This document shows positions 28,649 through 37,113 of a DNA stretch of 64,000 nt, piece after piece (the stretch's first letter is position 1; every line of letters begins with the position of its first letter). The notes under the pieces were generated by a model. It was not told where the DNA came from. It made no database searches and worked only from the letters and a program-made list of their open reading frames with translations. A program made the translations under genes and the position numbers. The DNA comes from Wenxinia marina DSM 24838 (GTDB lineage: Bacteria > Pseudomonadota > Alphaproteobacteria > Rhodobacterales > Rhodobacteraceae), in contig NZ_KB902313.1 in assembly GCF_000379485.1 (NCBI RefSeq), positions 140,159 to 204,158 on the forward strand, written 5' to 3'.

Positions 28649-29263
28649 ATGGAGACCATATTGCACCCCCGCTCCCACGCCCTGCTCGTGATCGACGTCC
28701 AGAACGACTTCTGCCCCGGCGGCGCGCTGGCGGTTGCGGACGGCGACGCCATCGTCCCCGGCATCAACGCCCTGATGGACGAGTTCGAGACGGTCCTCCT
28801 GACGCAGGACTGGCACCCGGCCGGCCACTCCTCCTTCGCCTCCTCGCACGACGGGGCGGAGCCCTATTCCATGACCGAGATGCCCTATGGCCCGCAGGTC
28901 CTGTGGCCCGACCACTGCATCCAGGGGTCCGTCGGCGCGATGTTCCACCCCGACCTGCGGACGGACGGCGACCTGATCGTCCGCAAGGGCTTCAACCCCG
29001 CCATCGACAGCTATTCCGCCTTCTTCGAGAACGACCACGAGACGTCCACCGGCCTCGACGGCTACCTCCGCAGCCGCGGGATCGAGCGGCTGACGCTGGT
29101 TGGCCTCGCCCTCGACTACTGCGTGAACTTCTCGGCCGTCGATGCGGCGCGGCTGGGCTTCGCCACGGAGGTCCGCACCGACCTCAGCCGCGCCATCGAC
29201 CTGAACGGCTCCCTCGCCGAGGCGACCGAAGGCATGAAGGCCGCCGGAGTCTCTTTGATCTGA
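28649..29263 (+). CDS. pncA: Nicotinamidase
   Basis: Hydrolyses nicotinamide to nicotinate for NAD salvage. 204 residues. LLVIDVQNDFCPGGAL carries the catalytic Asp; TQDWHPAGHSSFASSH the metal ligands; WPDHCIQGSVGA and LVGLALDYCVNFSAVDA the catalytic Cys. ATG 28649 is used, but TTG 28661 has GGAG six bases upstream and may be the real start. It precedes pncB, which uses its product. Confidence 0.95.
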   Translation: METILHPRSHALLVIDVQNDFCPGGALAVADGDAIVPGINALMDEFETVLLTQDWHPAGHSSFASSHDGAEPYSMTEMPYGPQVLWPDHCIQGSVGAMFHPDLRTDGDLIVRKGFNPAIDSYSAFFENDHETSTGLDGYLRSRGIERLTLVGLALDYCVNFSAVDAARLGFATEVRTDLSRAIDLNGSLAEATEGMKAAGVSLI

Positions 29264-29340
29264 GGCGGGGGTCGCAGCGCCCCCGGCTGGACAAACGCCC
29301 GCCCGTCTGACGTTATCCAGTGCCCGAGGGAGGGCCGCCC

Positions 29341-30633
29341 ATGGTCGACATCGCCACCCGTGTCTGGAACCACAAGTGGAAGATCGACCCGATCGTCCGC
29401 AGCCTGATCGACACGGACTTCTACAAGCTGCTGATGTGCCAGTCGGTGTTCCGCAACCACCGGGACACGCGCGTCACCTTCTCCCTCATCAACCGCACCA
29501 AGTCCGTCCGCCTCGCCGACCTCGTCGACGAGGTGGAGCTGCGCGAGCAGCTGGACCACATCCGCTCGCTCTCGCTCTCCCGGGGCGAGTCCACCTGGCT
29601 GCGCGGCAACACCTTCTACGGCAAGCGCCAGATGTTCACCCCGGACTTCATGGACTGGTTCGAGCATTTCCGCCTGCCGCCCTACCACCTGGACAAGCGC
29701 GACGGGCAGTACGAGCTGACGTTCGAAGGCCCCTGGCCCGAGGTCATGCTGTGGGAGATCCCGGCCCTCGCCGTCCTGATGGAGCTGCGCGGCCGCGCCG
29801 TCCTGCGCGACATGGGCCGGTTCGAGCTGCAGATCCTCTACGCCCAGGCGATGACCAAGCTGTGGGAGAAGGTGGAGCGCCTGAAACGCATCCCGGGCCT
29901 CAAGCTCGCCGACTTCGGCACCCGTCGCCGGCACTCGTTCCTGTGGCAGGACTGGTGCGTGCAGGCCCTGCAGGAGGGGCTGGGCGACGCCTTCACCGGC
30001 ACCTCCAACTGCCTGATCGCCAAGAACCGCGACCTCGAGGCGATCGGCACCAACGCGCACGAGCTGCCGATGGTCTACGCCGCCCTCGCCGACGACGACG
30101 CGGCTTTGGCGAAGGCCCCCTACGACGTCCTCTCCGACTGGCACGAGGAGCATGACGGCAACCTGCGCATCATCCTGCCCGACACCTACGGCACGGCCGG
30201 CTTCCTGCGGAACGCCCCCGACTGGCTGACCCAGTGGACCGGCATCCGCATCGATTCCGGCGACCCCGCCGAGGGCGCCGAGACCGCCATCGCCTGGTGG
30301 AAGTCGCGCGGCGAGGACCCGCGGGAGAAGCTGGTGATCTTCTCCGACGGGCTGGACGTCGGCAGGATCGAGGACCTCTCCGCCCGCTTCCGCGGCCGGG
30401 TGCGGGTGTCCTTCGGCTGGGGCACGATGCTGACGAACGACTTCATCGGCCTGACGGAGGGGGATAGGCTGGCGCCGTTCTCCCTGGTCTGCAAGGCCGT
30501 GGCGGCGGAGGGGCGGCCGACGGTGAAGCTGTCGGACAACCCGAGGAAGGCGATGGGGCCGGAGGGGGAGATCGCCCGGTACAAGAGGGTGTTCGGGGTG
30601 GGGGAGCAGGTGGAGCGGGATGTGGTGGTGTGA
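29341..30633 (+). CDS. pncB: Nicotinate phosphoribosyltransferase
   Basis: Converts nicotinate and PRPP to nicotinate mononucleotide. 430 residues. [19 protein letters not shown] is the N-terminal signature; [14 protein letters not shown] contains the histidine that is phosphorylated in family members; [25 protein letters not shown] and [12 protein letters not shown] are further blocks. ATG 29341 was chosen at the start of homology. Its stop is one base from the stop of the convergent AT-rich membrane gene. Confidence 0.97.
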   Translation: MVDIATRVWNHKWKIDPIVRSLIDTDFYKLLMCQSVFRNHRDTRVTFSLINRTKSVRLADLVDEVELREQLDHIRSLSLSRGESTWLRGNTFYGKRQMFTPDFMDWFEHFRLPPYHLDKRDGQYELTFEGPWPEVMLWEIPALAVLMELRGRAVLRDMGRFELQILYAQAMTKLWEKVERLKRIPGLKLADFGTRRRHSFLWQDWCVQALQEGLGDAFTGTSNCLIAKNRDLEAIGTNAHELPMVYAALADDDAALAKAPYDVLSDWHEEHDGNLRIILPDTYGTAGFLRNAPDWLTQWTGIRIDSGDPAEGAETAIAWWKSRGEDPREKLVIFSDGLDVGRIEDLSARFRGRVRVSFGWGTMLTNDFIGLTEGDRLAPFSLVCKAVAAEGRPTVKLSDNPRKAMGPEGEIARYKRVFGVGEQVERDVVV

Positions 30634-30634
30634 T

Positions 30635-31225
30635 TCAGCTTCTATATCTTAGCCTGTGGACGTAATCAGCAAGGTAGTAAATCGCCATCAATAGAAAAAC
30701 GCTTGTTTGAAAAAACATGATCTGCAGCGGGAGCCAAGCAAGCGTGAACGACCAGACTGCCGGCACGTTTGTCTCAGAGACTACCTCAAAGTACGTTGAA
30801 AGGACGACGCAGCTCAGAAGAAGTAATATTGAGATTATGGCATTGTATCCAAAAAGTAAACATAGGAAATATCGCGGGGAAATGTGCAAAGTTCTGCTGC
30901 CCCCAAATTCTCCTGTAATTTCTAGTGTGACGGGGGTTTGCATCTCGAAGGGATCGTCGAACTTCTCTGGACCGTTGAAGGTAGCGACTGCCGCTAAGCT
31001 GGCGACGTAGAACGGCACAAAAACCGAAAGCAGACTTATGAGGGCTTCGACAGAGCTCCTCACAAATATTGCGGCACTATTGTAGTCTAGCGAATAGAGA
31101 AGTAGCTGAGACGCGCATGCTAGTAGAGTAGGCAAGGTCCAATTGTAAAAGCTATCGTGAGGATGCCTAACTCTGAGAAAATTTAGCGGCCTGAGGAATA
31201 TTGAGCGCTCAAACCAACTGAACAT
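30635..31225 (-). CDS. Unknown four-helix membrane protein of an AT-rich two-gene islet
   Basis: 196 residues. Four hydrophobic segments at about 28-46, 58-84, 122-147 and 158-190, with a hydrophilic loop between the second and third (FNGPEKFDDPFEMQTPVTLEITGEFGG in pieces) that lies on the opposite side from the short loops. No known domain recognised. ATG 31225 overlaps the stop of the upstream gene as TGATG; GTG 31228 is an alternative. Base and codon use are strikingly AT-rich against the flanking genes, which points to recent transfer. Possibly the membrane effector or partner of the upstream soluble protein, by analogy with other two-gene systems only. Confidence 0.85.
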   Translation of the reverse strand: MFSWFERSIFLRPLNFLRVRHPHDSFYNWTLPTLLACASQLLLYSLDYNSAAIFVRSSVEALISLLSVFVPFYVASLAAVATFNGPEKFDDPFEMQTPVTLEITGEFGGSRTLHISPRYFLCLLFGYNAIISILLLLSCVVLSTYFEVVSETNVPAVWSFTLAWLPLQIMFFQTSVFLLMAIYYLADYVHRLRYRS

Positions 31226-32151
31226 CACACGAGATCTCTGATTTTAACAAAGACATCTGCCCTGAAAGCATCTTCGCATTGCCTTAGCGGAGTCTTGAAG
31301 CCACTGAGGAGCGTCTTTTTGATAAATGCGTTTTCGAGAATCGAGTTGCTCTGAAGGTCTACATCGACCGTTTTCGTAGATTCATTTTCTGGATCACCCA
31401 CCAGAACCTTGAAGCTCTTTACAGCTCGGTCTTCATCATCCCATATCCTTTGAAGAATATTCTTCGCCTTGTTTCCTGTCGGCTCATCCTTCGTCTTCAA
31501 CCTAACATCTTGGGCCTTTATAATCGGATACGACTTATCTCCATGCGTTACTTTTGCCATCGACTCTCTGACGATTTTAACTTCTTTCAACTTGCCTCCA
31601 TGCTCAAGCAGATGGCCTATCGTCTGGTCGACCGGGGCAATAAACGCAAGACGAACAGAGTAGTTCTTTTTTTGCCCTTTCTTATTTTTCCGCTGCTCGC
31701 GATATTGAGAGTCAAGGTACAGATTCAGCAGAGAGACGACGGCGCTACGCGAGAGGCGCTCCGTTTCCTCCAAAACCGCTGGGTAAATACGTTTGCCATC
31801 ACCAGTGGCTGCGAAATTCACGATAAAATGCGCGGAGACAACCGGCGTTTCATCCTTCCCGCGACGGGCTGTTCGGATTTTGTTTGTCCGACCGTTGCGC
31901 AGATCGGCATCGGGGATGAGCGGATTAGAAAGATGAAACAAAATTTTTGCATAGCTATTTACAATTTCAAATTCTGCAATTCTAAGCTCGGACAGACCCT
32001 GTTTCACCGGAAGCAGATCACCCTTAGTGAACGCTCCATTCAAACGTTCGAAGGCTTCCTTAGCGGTAGGCACGTCCTCAGGAAAGTAGTTGTAGAAAGT
32101 ATGGAGGCGGATCGACGCCTCATAGACAAACATTTCGTTTTGATTGCGCAC
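31225..32151 (-). CDS. Unknown soluble protein, first gene of the AT-rich islet
   Basis: 308 residues, hydrophilic and charged, no signal peptide or membrane helix. Blocks that may be useful for a search are FVYEASIRLHTFYNYFPEDVP (in two parts), ETERLSRSAVVSLLNLYLDSQY and KSYPIIKAQDVRLKTKDE. A lysine-rich stretch (REQRKNKKGQKK) near 155-168 could contact nucleic acid. The start is GTG 32151 or ATG 32133; neither has a clear ribosome site. No family recognised. It is translationally coupled to the membrane protein and AT-rich like it. An antisense open frame of 249 codons exists but is much less protein-like. Confidence 0.85.
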   Translation of the reverse strand: MRNQNEMFVYEASIRLHTFYNYFPEDVPTAKEAFERLNGAFTKGDLLPVKQGLSELRIAEFEIVNSYAKILFHLSNPLIPDADLRNGRTNKIRTARRGKDETPVVSAHFIVNFAATGDGKRIYPAVLEETERLSRSAVVSLLNLYLDSQYREQRKNKKGQKKNYSVRLAFIAPVDQTIGHLLEHGGKLKEVKIVRESMAKVTHGDKSYPIIKAQDVRLKTKDEPTGNKAKNILQRIWDDEDRAVKSFKVLVGDPENESTKTVDVDLQSNSILENAFIKKTLLSGFKTPLRQCEDAFRADVFVKIRDLV

Positions 32152-32234
32152 AGCTATACCATCGGCAGACTTCAGCTAGCCGACCATAGCTCCAATTGAC
32201 CGACGAACATAGTGCCTAGCAGAATCAGTCTGAT

Positions 32235-32405
32235 CTACTCCACCGCCTCCTCCACCCCATCGTCCATCCCGCTGTCCGTCGTCTCCTGCACCGCCTCTCC
32301 GCCCAGCAGCAGGGCGGCGACGAGGACGAGGAAGGCCAGCGGGATCAGGGCGTAGGCCCAGTAGCGAGGGTTCTTCGGGCTGGGCGGGGGCGGCTTGTCG
32401 GCCAT
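32235..32405 (-). CDS. Small single-helix membrane protein
   Basis: 56 residues from ATG 32405: a short proline-rich lead, one helix (YWAYALIPLAFLVLVAALLLGG, about 15-36) and an acidic tail. No known family. It is 65 bp downstream of arfB on the same strand and may be cotranscribed. Composition is native, unlike the neighbouring AT-rich islet, so it marks the old chromosome backbone. Confidence 0.6.
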   Translation of the reverse strand: MADKPPPPSPKNPRYWAYALIPLAFLVLVAALLLGGEAVQETTDSGMDDGVEEAVE

Positions 32406-32470
32406 GGCGGGGGCTCCGTCGGTTGGGGTCGTGGCGACAACCCGCGAGGCGGCGGCGGGTTGCACCCGCC

Positions 32471-32884
32471 TCACGGGTCCTTGCGCAGGGACTTCACCTC
32501 GCCGCGCTTGCGCTTGTCCTCCAGCCGGCGCTTCTTCTGGCCGTAGGGCACCTTCGTCGGCACCCGGCGCTTGGGCGGGACCAGCGCACGCTTCACCAGC
32601 TCCGCCAGCCGCTCCCGCGCCACCGCGCGGTTGCGCCCCTGCGAGCGCTCCTCGGAGACCTGGATCACCAGCGCGCCCTCCTTGGTCCAGCGGCGGCCGG
32701 CGATCCGCCGCAGCCGCCGCTTCACCGGGTCGGGCAGCGACGGCGAGCGCTCGGCCTCGAAGCGCAGCTCCACCGCGGTCGAGACCTTGTTCACGTTCTG
32801 CCCGCCGGGACCGGAGGCGCGGACGAACGTCTCGACCATCTCCCAGTCCTGCAGCTCGATCTCGTCGGAAATCCTCAGGCCCAT
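32471..32884 (-). CDS. arfB: Alternative ribosome-rescue factor, class I release-factor-like
   Basis: 137 residues. FVRASGPGGQNVNKVSTAVELRF has the GGQ motif that hydrolyses peptidyl-tRNA, and the basic tail (PPKRRVPTKVPYGQKKRRLEDKRKRGEVKS in parts) enters the mRNA channel of stalled ribosomes. Length and lack of a codon-recognition domain identify ArfB (YaeJ) rather than PrfA/PrfB. Located just after the terminator of the mini transcription unit described below. Confidence 0.95.
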   Translation of the reverse strand: MGLRISDEIELQDWEMVETFVRASGPGGQNVNKVSTAVELRFEAERSPSLPDPVKRRLRRIAGRRWTKEGALVIQVSEERSQGRNRAVARERLAELVKRALVPPKRRVPTKVPYGQKKRRLEDKRKRGEVKSLRKDP

Positions 32885-32930
32885 CGGCGCCTCCTGTCGG
32901 GCGCACCATAGGGCCGGGACGGGAATCGAA

Positions 32931-32962
32931 AAGGGCCGCCCCCGGCGATGGAGGCGGCCCTT
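32931..32962 (-). terminator. Intrinsic terminator of the perfect-SD mini unit
   Basis: Perfect 10-bp inverted repeat AAGGGCCGCC (32931-32940) and GGCGGCCCTT (32953-32962). Reading leftwards the stem is followed by TTCG after a TTTT run formed with the stem end. It lies between the small open frames at 32970-33084 and arfB. Confidence 0.8.
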
Positions 32963-33027
32963 CGAAAGTTCAGGAGGTGGGGTCGGTTAGACGCATCCAC
33001 CTGGGGTCGTCATCCCCGAGGGCTGCC

Positions 33028-33084
33028 TCAGGAACGAACCTCCCAAGCTGTCCCGACACACTTCTCCAATACCTTTCTCGACAC
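33028..33084 (-). CDS. Putative 18-residue peptide behind a perfect Shine-Dalgarno
   Basis: GTG at 33084 starts MSRKVLEKCVGTAWEVRS, seven bases after the AGGAGG core, the ideal distance. A second frame from GTG 33059 to a stop at 32970 gives 29 residues ending GDDDPRWMRLTDPTS, preceded by GGAG; it overlaps the first in another frame. Which one is made, or whether a frameshift joins them, cannot be told here. The unit has its own promoter-like sequence and terminator, which argues that it is a real short gene or regulatory leader. Confidence 0.45.
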   Translation of the reverse strand: MSRKVLEKCVGTAWEVRS

Positions 33085-33149
33085 TGGATCACCTCCTTTC
33101 TGTGGGTTTCGCCTGAGACCAAACCTTGCACAGGAATTGTGTAAGTCAA
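33084..33149 (-). promoter_or_regulatory. Promoter and full-length Shine-Dalgarno of the mini unit
   Basis: On the minus strand TTGACT (33149-33144), 17 bp, then AGGTTT (33126-33121) form a plausible promoter. Next comes AGAAAGGAGGTGATCCAG (33101-33084), an 18-base exact complement of the usual 16S rRNA 3' end. The octamer AGGAGGTG in it has a perfect partner CACCTCCT about 110 bases downstream (32979-32972), so the ribosome site could be masked by folding. Confidence 0.6.
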
Positions 33150-33166
33150 ATGAATTTCCCCAAGCC

Positions 33167-33805
33167 CTAGTCAATCGCCGCGCGGGCGTGCAAGAGCCGC
33201 CCAACGATCAGGCGGAACGGCACCAGCGCGACCAGCGCGAGGGCCAGCTTCACCCCCCAGTCCGCCACGGCGAGCGACAGCCACAGCGGCGCCTCGGGCC
33301 CCGCGGTCAGGAACGGCGCCGGGCCCTGCGCCCACTCCACCGCCGCGTTGGCTCCGGCCGGGAACGCCCCCGCCAGCGCGGCCGAGAAGGCCACCGAGAA
33401 GAAGATCGCCGTGTCGACCGTGGACGACACCAGCGTCGACACCAGCGGCGCCCGCCACCAGCGCCCCGCCCGCAGGCGATTGAACACCGCCACGTCCAGC
33501 AGTTGCGCCGCCAGGAACGCGAGCCCCGAGGCGACGGCGACCCGCAGCGTCACGGCCGGCCCGAACTCCAGCATGACCTGCGTGCCGACCAGCGAGCAGA
33601 CGATCCCGGTGAGGAAGCCCGCGACCACCACCCGCCGCGCGGCCGGCGCGCCGTACAGGCGGTTGGTCACGTCGGTGACGAGGAAGGCGAACGGATAGGT
33701 GAACGCGCCCCAGGTGAGCAGCCCGTCGAGCAGCAGCATCTGCACGAGCACGTTCGAGGCCACGACGATCGCGGCCATGGCGAGGATGGCGGGGAGGAGT
33801 TTCAT
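33167..33805 (-). CDS. yhhQ: VUT-family queuosine precursor transporter
   Basis: 212 residues, about six helices. SNVLVQMLLLDGLLTWGAFTYPFAFLVTDVTNRLYG and VSTLVSSTVDTAIFFSVAF (quoted in part; key residues are the TDVxNRxYG and SSxxDTxxF blocks) are signatures of the YhhQ/DUF165 family, which imports queuine or preQ1 for tRNA modification. queG, the last queuosine enzyme, is also in this window at 45594-46640. Confidence 0.92.
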   Translation of the reverse strand: MKLLPAILAMAAIVVASNVLVQMLLLDGLLTWGAFTYPFAFLVTDVTNRLYGAPAARRVVVAGFLTGIVCSLVGTQVMLEFGPAVTLRVAVASGLAFLAAQLLDVAVFNRLRAGRWWRAPLVSTLVSSTVDTAIFFSVAFSAALAGAFPAGANAAVEWAQGPAPFLTAGPEAPLWLSLAVADWGVKLALALVALVPFRLIVGRLLHARAAID

Positions 33806-33878
33806 CGGGGGTCCGTTTTGACAAGGTGGCGGAGAAACTTGGTCCCGTCAGGGACGCGCCCCTCTACCCGCGGCGCCG

Positions 33879-34736
33879 TCACTCGTCCAGCACGTACTCC
33901 GCGATCTCGGTCACCTGGAACCAGCGAAAGTTGTCGTCCGAGATCAGCGTCATCCGCAGGCGCCCGTCCGCCTGCCGCCAGACGCTGATCCCTTCCAGGT
34001 TGTCGTGCACGCCGGTTCCCGTCTCCAGCAGCGTCTCCTCCGACCCGCCGGCCAGATCGAACCGCCGGACGCGGCTGCGGAAGCCGATGCCGGTGAAGTC
34101 CCGCTCCAGCACGTACAGCCGTCCGTCGGGACCGATGTCCGCGCCGGAAACGAGGAACGGCCCGCGGCGGGGCAGCTCGAACGGGATGTCCCAGGCGCCG
34201 TCCTTCAGGCGGTAGACCGGGAACGGCCGGTCGGCGCGGCCCGAGCGCTCGGGGATGGTGTAGAGCGCGCCGTCCGGGCCGATCGCCAGCGCCTCGAGGG
34301 CGGAGTTGCTCTGCAACGTGGCGAAGTCCGGGTGCCGGGGCAGGCGGCGCGGCAGTCCGTCCCCCGCATCCTCGACCCGCAGTCGCGCCACGCCCTCGAA
34401 GGACAGGTAGATCGTGCCGTCGGGCCCTACGGCGACGCCCTCGCTGTCGGCGCGCACCCCCTCGATCGGATCGCCGTTCTCGTCGGGCAGCGGCGCGGGG
34501 TGCCTCGACTCGACCGCCGTGATGTCGCCGTTCCCGTCGCGCAGGAATTGCCCCTCGACGATCATCGCGCGGTCGCTGACGGCGACGAACCGCTCGCCGC
34601 CGGGAAAGACGTGGATCGCCGAGAAGCCGCCGAAGCCGGGGTCGTCCATCGTCCAGACGACGCTGTCCTGCCGCAGCACGCCAGCCACGGCGACCCCGGC
34701 CCAGAGGGCCAGGGCGATCGGGAAGCGGACGCGCAT
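33879..34736 (-). CDS. Exported phytase-like esterase (PF13449-type beta propeller)
   Basis: 285 residues with a signal peptide (1-18). Propeller-type repeats are visible: FGGFSAIHVFPGGERFVAVSDRA, DSEGVAVGPDGTIYLSFEG, LEALAIGPDGALYTIPER and SGADIGPDGRLYVLERDF. This order matches the esterase-like phytase family. It probably acts in the periplasm on a phosphate ester or similar substrate; no substrate can be named. It is seven bases from mepA on the same strand. Confidence 0.88.
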   Translation of the reverse strand: MRVRFPIALALWAGVAVAGVLRQDSVVWTMDDPGFGGFSAIHVFPGGERFVAVSDRAMIVEGQFLRDGNGDITAVESRHPAPLPDENGDPIEGVRADSEGVAVGPDGTIYLSFEGVARLRVEDAGDGLPRRLPRHPDFATLQSNSALEALAIGPDGALYTIPERSGRADRPFPVYRLKDGAWDIPFELPRRGPFLVSGADIGPDGRLYVLERDFTGIGFRSRVRRFDLAGGSEETLLETGTGVHDNLEGISVWRQADGRLRMTLISDDNFRWFQVTEIAEYVLDE

Positions 34737-34743
34737 GGACGGC

Positions 34744-35685
34744 TCAGTCGCTCGTGAGCACCGACAGGCACTGGCCCGGCAGGTCGGACATCCGCACCTC
34801 GCCGCGCGGCGGCGGCGGGACGTAGTTCGGGTCCGGCGGCGGCGGGTTCAGGATGTTCGCCACCGCCTGCCGCGCCTCGTCGCAGCCGTCGCCGGCCGGC
34901 ACCGGATCCTGCGGCTCGCAGTTCGGGCTGCCGGGCGGGCAGTGCAGGCGGACGTGGAAGTGATAGTTGTGGTTGGCCAGCAGCCGCAGCTTGGACAGGT
35001 AGGACCGGTCCCCCGTCTCGGCGTCGCACATCGCGACCTTGGCGCCGGGGAAGATGAAGATCCGCTGCACCCGCGGGTCCTGCGCCGCGCGCCGGACGAT
35101 CGCCATGTGCGCCGGCGTCCAGGCGTCGTTGACGTAGGCGCCGCGCGTGCGGTCGGTGCGGATCGAGGAGAGGTTCTCGCGCTCGGCCGCCGTCAGGTTC
35201 AGGCGCGAGGGCGGCAGCATCCAGATGTCGGCGTCGATGCCAAGCTGGTGGCTTGCGTGGCCGGTCAGCATCGGCCCGCCCCGCGGCTGGCTGATGTCGC
35301 CGATGTAGAGCCCCTCCCACCCCGGCTGGGTCGCGGCGAAGCGGCTGAGGTCCTGCAGGAAGTCGATCATGATCGGCTGCCCCCAGTTCCGGTTCCGGGA
35401 CAGGCGCATCGCCTGCCAGGTCGGCCCGGTCTCGACCAGCCGGATGTTCCCGGCGGCGCAGCCGCGGGAGTAGAAGCCGAACACCTCGGACGCCTGGGCG
35501 GAGGCGGTGCGCATCGCCCCGAACAGGGCCTTGGCGACGCGGGTGTCGGCGAGGTTCTGGGTCGACAGCGCGGCCCGCGGCCCTTCGACCCCCGGGATGT
35601 CGCTGCCGGCGTTGCTGCTGCGCTCGCCCGGCCCGCAGGCGGCGAGCGTCAGGGCGAGGAGGGCGGTGGCGAGGACGCGGACCAT
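34744..35685 (-). CDS. mepA: Penicillin-insensitive murein endopeptidase
   Basis: Lipoprotein-type zinc endopeptidase that cuts peptidoglycan cross-links. 313 residues; ATG 35685 gives a lipobox LTLAAC (Cys at about 17). LTGHASHQLGIDADIW has the His and Asp zinc ligands and YHFHVRLHCPPGSPNC the HxH ligand. The C-terminal Pro-rich tail is longer than in E. coli. The start overlaps the end of the upstream MFS gene by 37 bp, so the two are cotranscribed. Confidence 0.93.
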   Translation of the reverse strand: MVRVLATALLALTLAACGPGERSSNAGSDIPGVEGPRAALSTQNLADTRVAKALFGAMRTASAQASEVFGFYSRGCAAGNIRLVETGPTWQAMRLSRNRNWGQPIMIDFLQDLSRFAATQPGWEGLYIGDISQPRGGPMLTGHASHQLGIDADIWMLPPSRLNLTAAERENLSSIRTDRTRGAYVNDAWTPAHMAIVRRAAQDPRVQRIFIFPGAKVAMCDAETGDRSYLSKLRLLANHNYHFHVRLHCPPGSPNCEPQDPVPAGDGCDEARQAVANILNPPPPDPNYVPPPPRGEVRMSDLPGQCLSVLTSD

Positions 35686-37052
35686 TCTGCTCGATCTCCG
35701 TCTTTGTTGACCCAGCCTAGCAGACCGAGGCCGATCAGGAAAAGCGCGATGACGGGCAGGAAGCCCAGCTGGTTCGATCCTGTCGCATACGTGAACACGG
35801 TGATCAGCGCCGGGGCGAGGAACGCGGTGACCCGGCCGGTCAGCGCGAACAGCCCGAACGCCTCGGCCGGTCGCGCGGGGTCGGTATGACGCACCATGAG
35901 CGAGCGCGAGGCGGAGTAGAGGACCCCGCCCGCCCCGCCGATGATCGCGCCGCAGACATAGAAGATGACGTCCGGCACCGTGGACGAGATCGGCAGCGCG
36001 ATCCAGAACAGGTGCTCGCGGCTCATCGACACGATGACGACGCAGACCGCGATCAGCACCCAGCAGCAGACGACCAGCACCGGTTTCGGCCCGAACCGCT
36101 TGTCCGCCATGCCGCCGAGCCACGCCATGACCGCGGCCGACACCGCCGCGATCACGCCGAAGACGCCGACGTCCACGACCGACCAGTCCAGCACCAGCGT
36201 CGCGTAGATGCCGCCGAAGGAGTACAGCGCCGACAGCGCGTCCCGGTACAGCATCGACCCCACGAGAAACGCCGACAGCGAGCGGCGCCGCGCGACCTCG
36301 CGGATGGTCTGCCCCAGCTCGCCCAGCACCTGCCGGAGCGGCGGGCGCGCCCGGCTCGCGCGCCGCGGCGCGTCGAAGTCCACCCGCAGGAACGGGATGA
36401 TGAACAGCGCGAACCAGACCGCGATGAACGGGCCGACCAGCCGCGTCCCCTCCATCGCCTCGCCGTCGAGGCCGAGCGCGGGCGGATTGCCCAGCAGCGT
36501 CGTGCCGCTCGTCCCCTGCTCCACGAACAGGCCCAGCATGATCGCCAGCGACAGCACGCCGCCCCAGTAGCCGAACGCCGTCGCCCCGCCCGAGATGCGG
36601 CCGACGTCCTTGGGATCGCCCAGCGAGGGCAGGATCGCGTTGGCGAGGTTGAAGGCGCTCTCGGACGCGGTGAAGCCGATCCAGAACAGGACGAGCACGA
36701 GGTAGAGGTTCGTCCCGTCGGGATACAGCCACCACAGGCTCGCGGCGCAGACGACGGTGATCGCGGTGAACAGGTAGAACCACGGCATCTTGCGGCCCGA
36801 ACTGTCGGCCCAGGCGCCGAGGATCGGGCCCGCCAGCGCGATCACGATGCCGGAGCAGGTCTGCGCCAGCGACCACAGGCCCTGCGCCTCGGCCCGGGCC
36901 GCGCCGTCCGACGCGCCGCCGGCCAGGAAGTACTGCGCCGCCACGCTGGCGAAGTAGGGGCCGAAGACGAAGGTGAGGCCGAGCGTCGCGTAGGGCTGCT
37001 GCGCCCAGTCGAAGAACATCCAGCCCCAGATGCGCCTGCGTCGGTCGATCAT
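35649..37052 (-). CDS. MFS transporter, Atg22/UMF1-like
   Basis: 467 residues and about 12 helices. The N-terminus RRRIWGWMFFDWAQQPYATLGLTFVFGPYFAS is the signature of this family (quoted over the limit only by its blocks: WMFFDWAQQPY and FGPYFAS). GPILGAWADSSGRKMPWFY is the loop 2-3 motif. Likely exports or imports small organic compounds; in fungi the family releases amino acids from vacuoles. ATG 37052 was chosen just before the signature; the upstream extension is Arg/Pro-rich. Confidence 0.88.
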   Translation of the reverse strand: MIDRRRRIWGWMFFDWAQQPYATLGLTFVFGPYFASVAAQYFLAGGASDGAARAEAQGLWSLAQTCSGIVIALAGPILGAWADSSGRKMPWFYLFTAITVVCAASLWWLYPDGTNLYLVLVLFWIGFTASESAFNLANAILPSLGDPKDVGRISGGATAFGYWGGVLSLAIMLGLFVEQGTSGTTLLGNPPALGLDGEAMEGTRLVGPFIAVWFALFIIPFLRVDFDAPRRASRARPPLRQVLGELGQTIREVARRRSLSAFLVGSMLYRDALSALYSFGGIYATLVLDWSVVDVGVFGVIAAVSAAVMAWLGGMADKRFGPKPVLVVCCWVLIAVCVVIVSMSREHLFWIALPISSTVPDVIFYVCGAIIGGAGGVLYSASRSLMVRHTDPARPAEAFGLFALTGRVTAFLAPALITVFTYATGSNQLGFLPVIALFLIGLGLLGWVNKDGDRAEWSASSPPPSSP

Positions 37053-37113
37053 CGCCTGCCCCTCGTCCCCCGCGGCGGATAAGGCCCGACGCGGGAGAGG
37101 GGCGCAAGGGCGC

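Noticed and set aside
30635..32151. Kiwa defence system
   Set aside because: Sizes and the four-helix partner are alike, but I see no sequence signature of KwaA or KwaB and the gene order differs, so I only use it as an analogy.
31450..32199. 249-codon plus-strand frame antisense to the islet soluble protein
   Set aside because: Cys- and Ile/Arg-rich without a regular pattern, no ribosome site; the minus frame is charged, protein-like and coupled to the membrane gene.
33084..33101. Fragment of a 16S rRNA gene on the plus strand (CTGGATCACCTCCTTTCT)
   Set aside because: Only 18 bases match; the flanks are not rRNA. The minus-strand reading as a perfect Shine-Dalgarno before a start codon explains it better.
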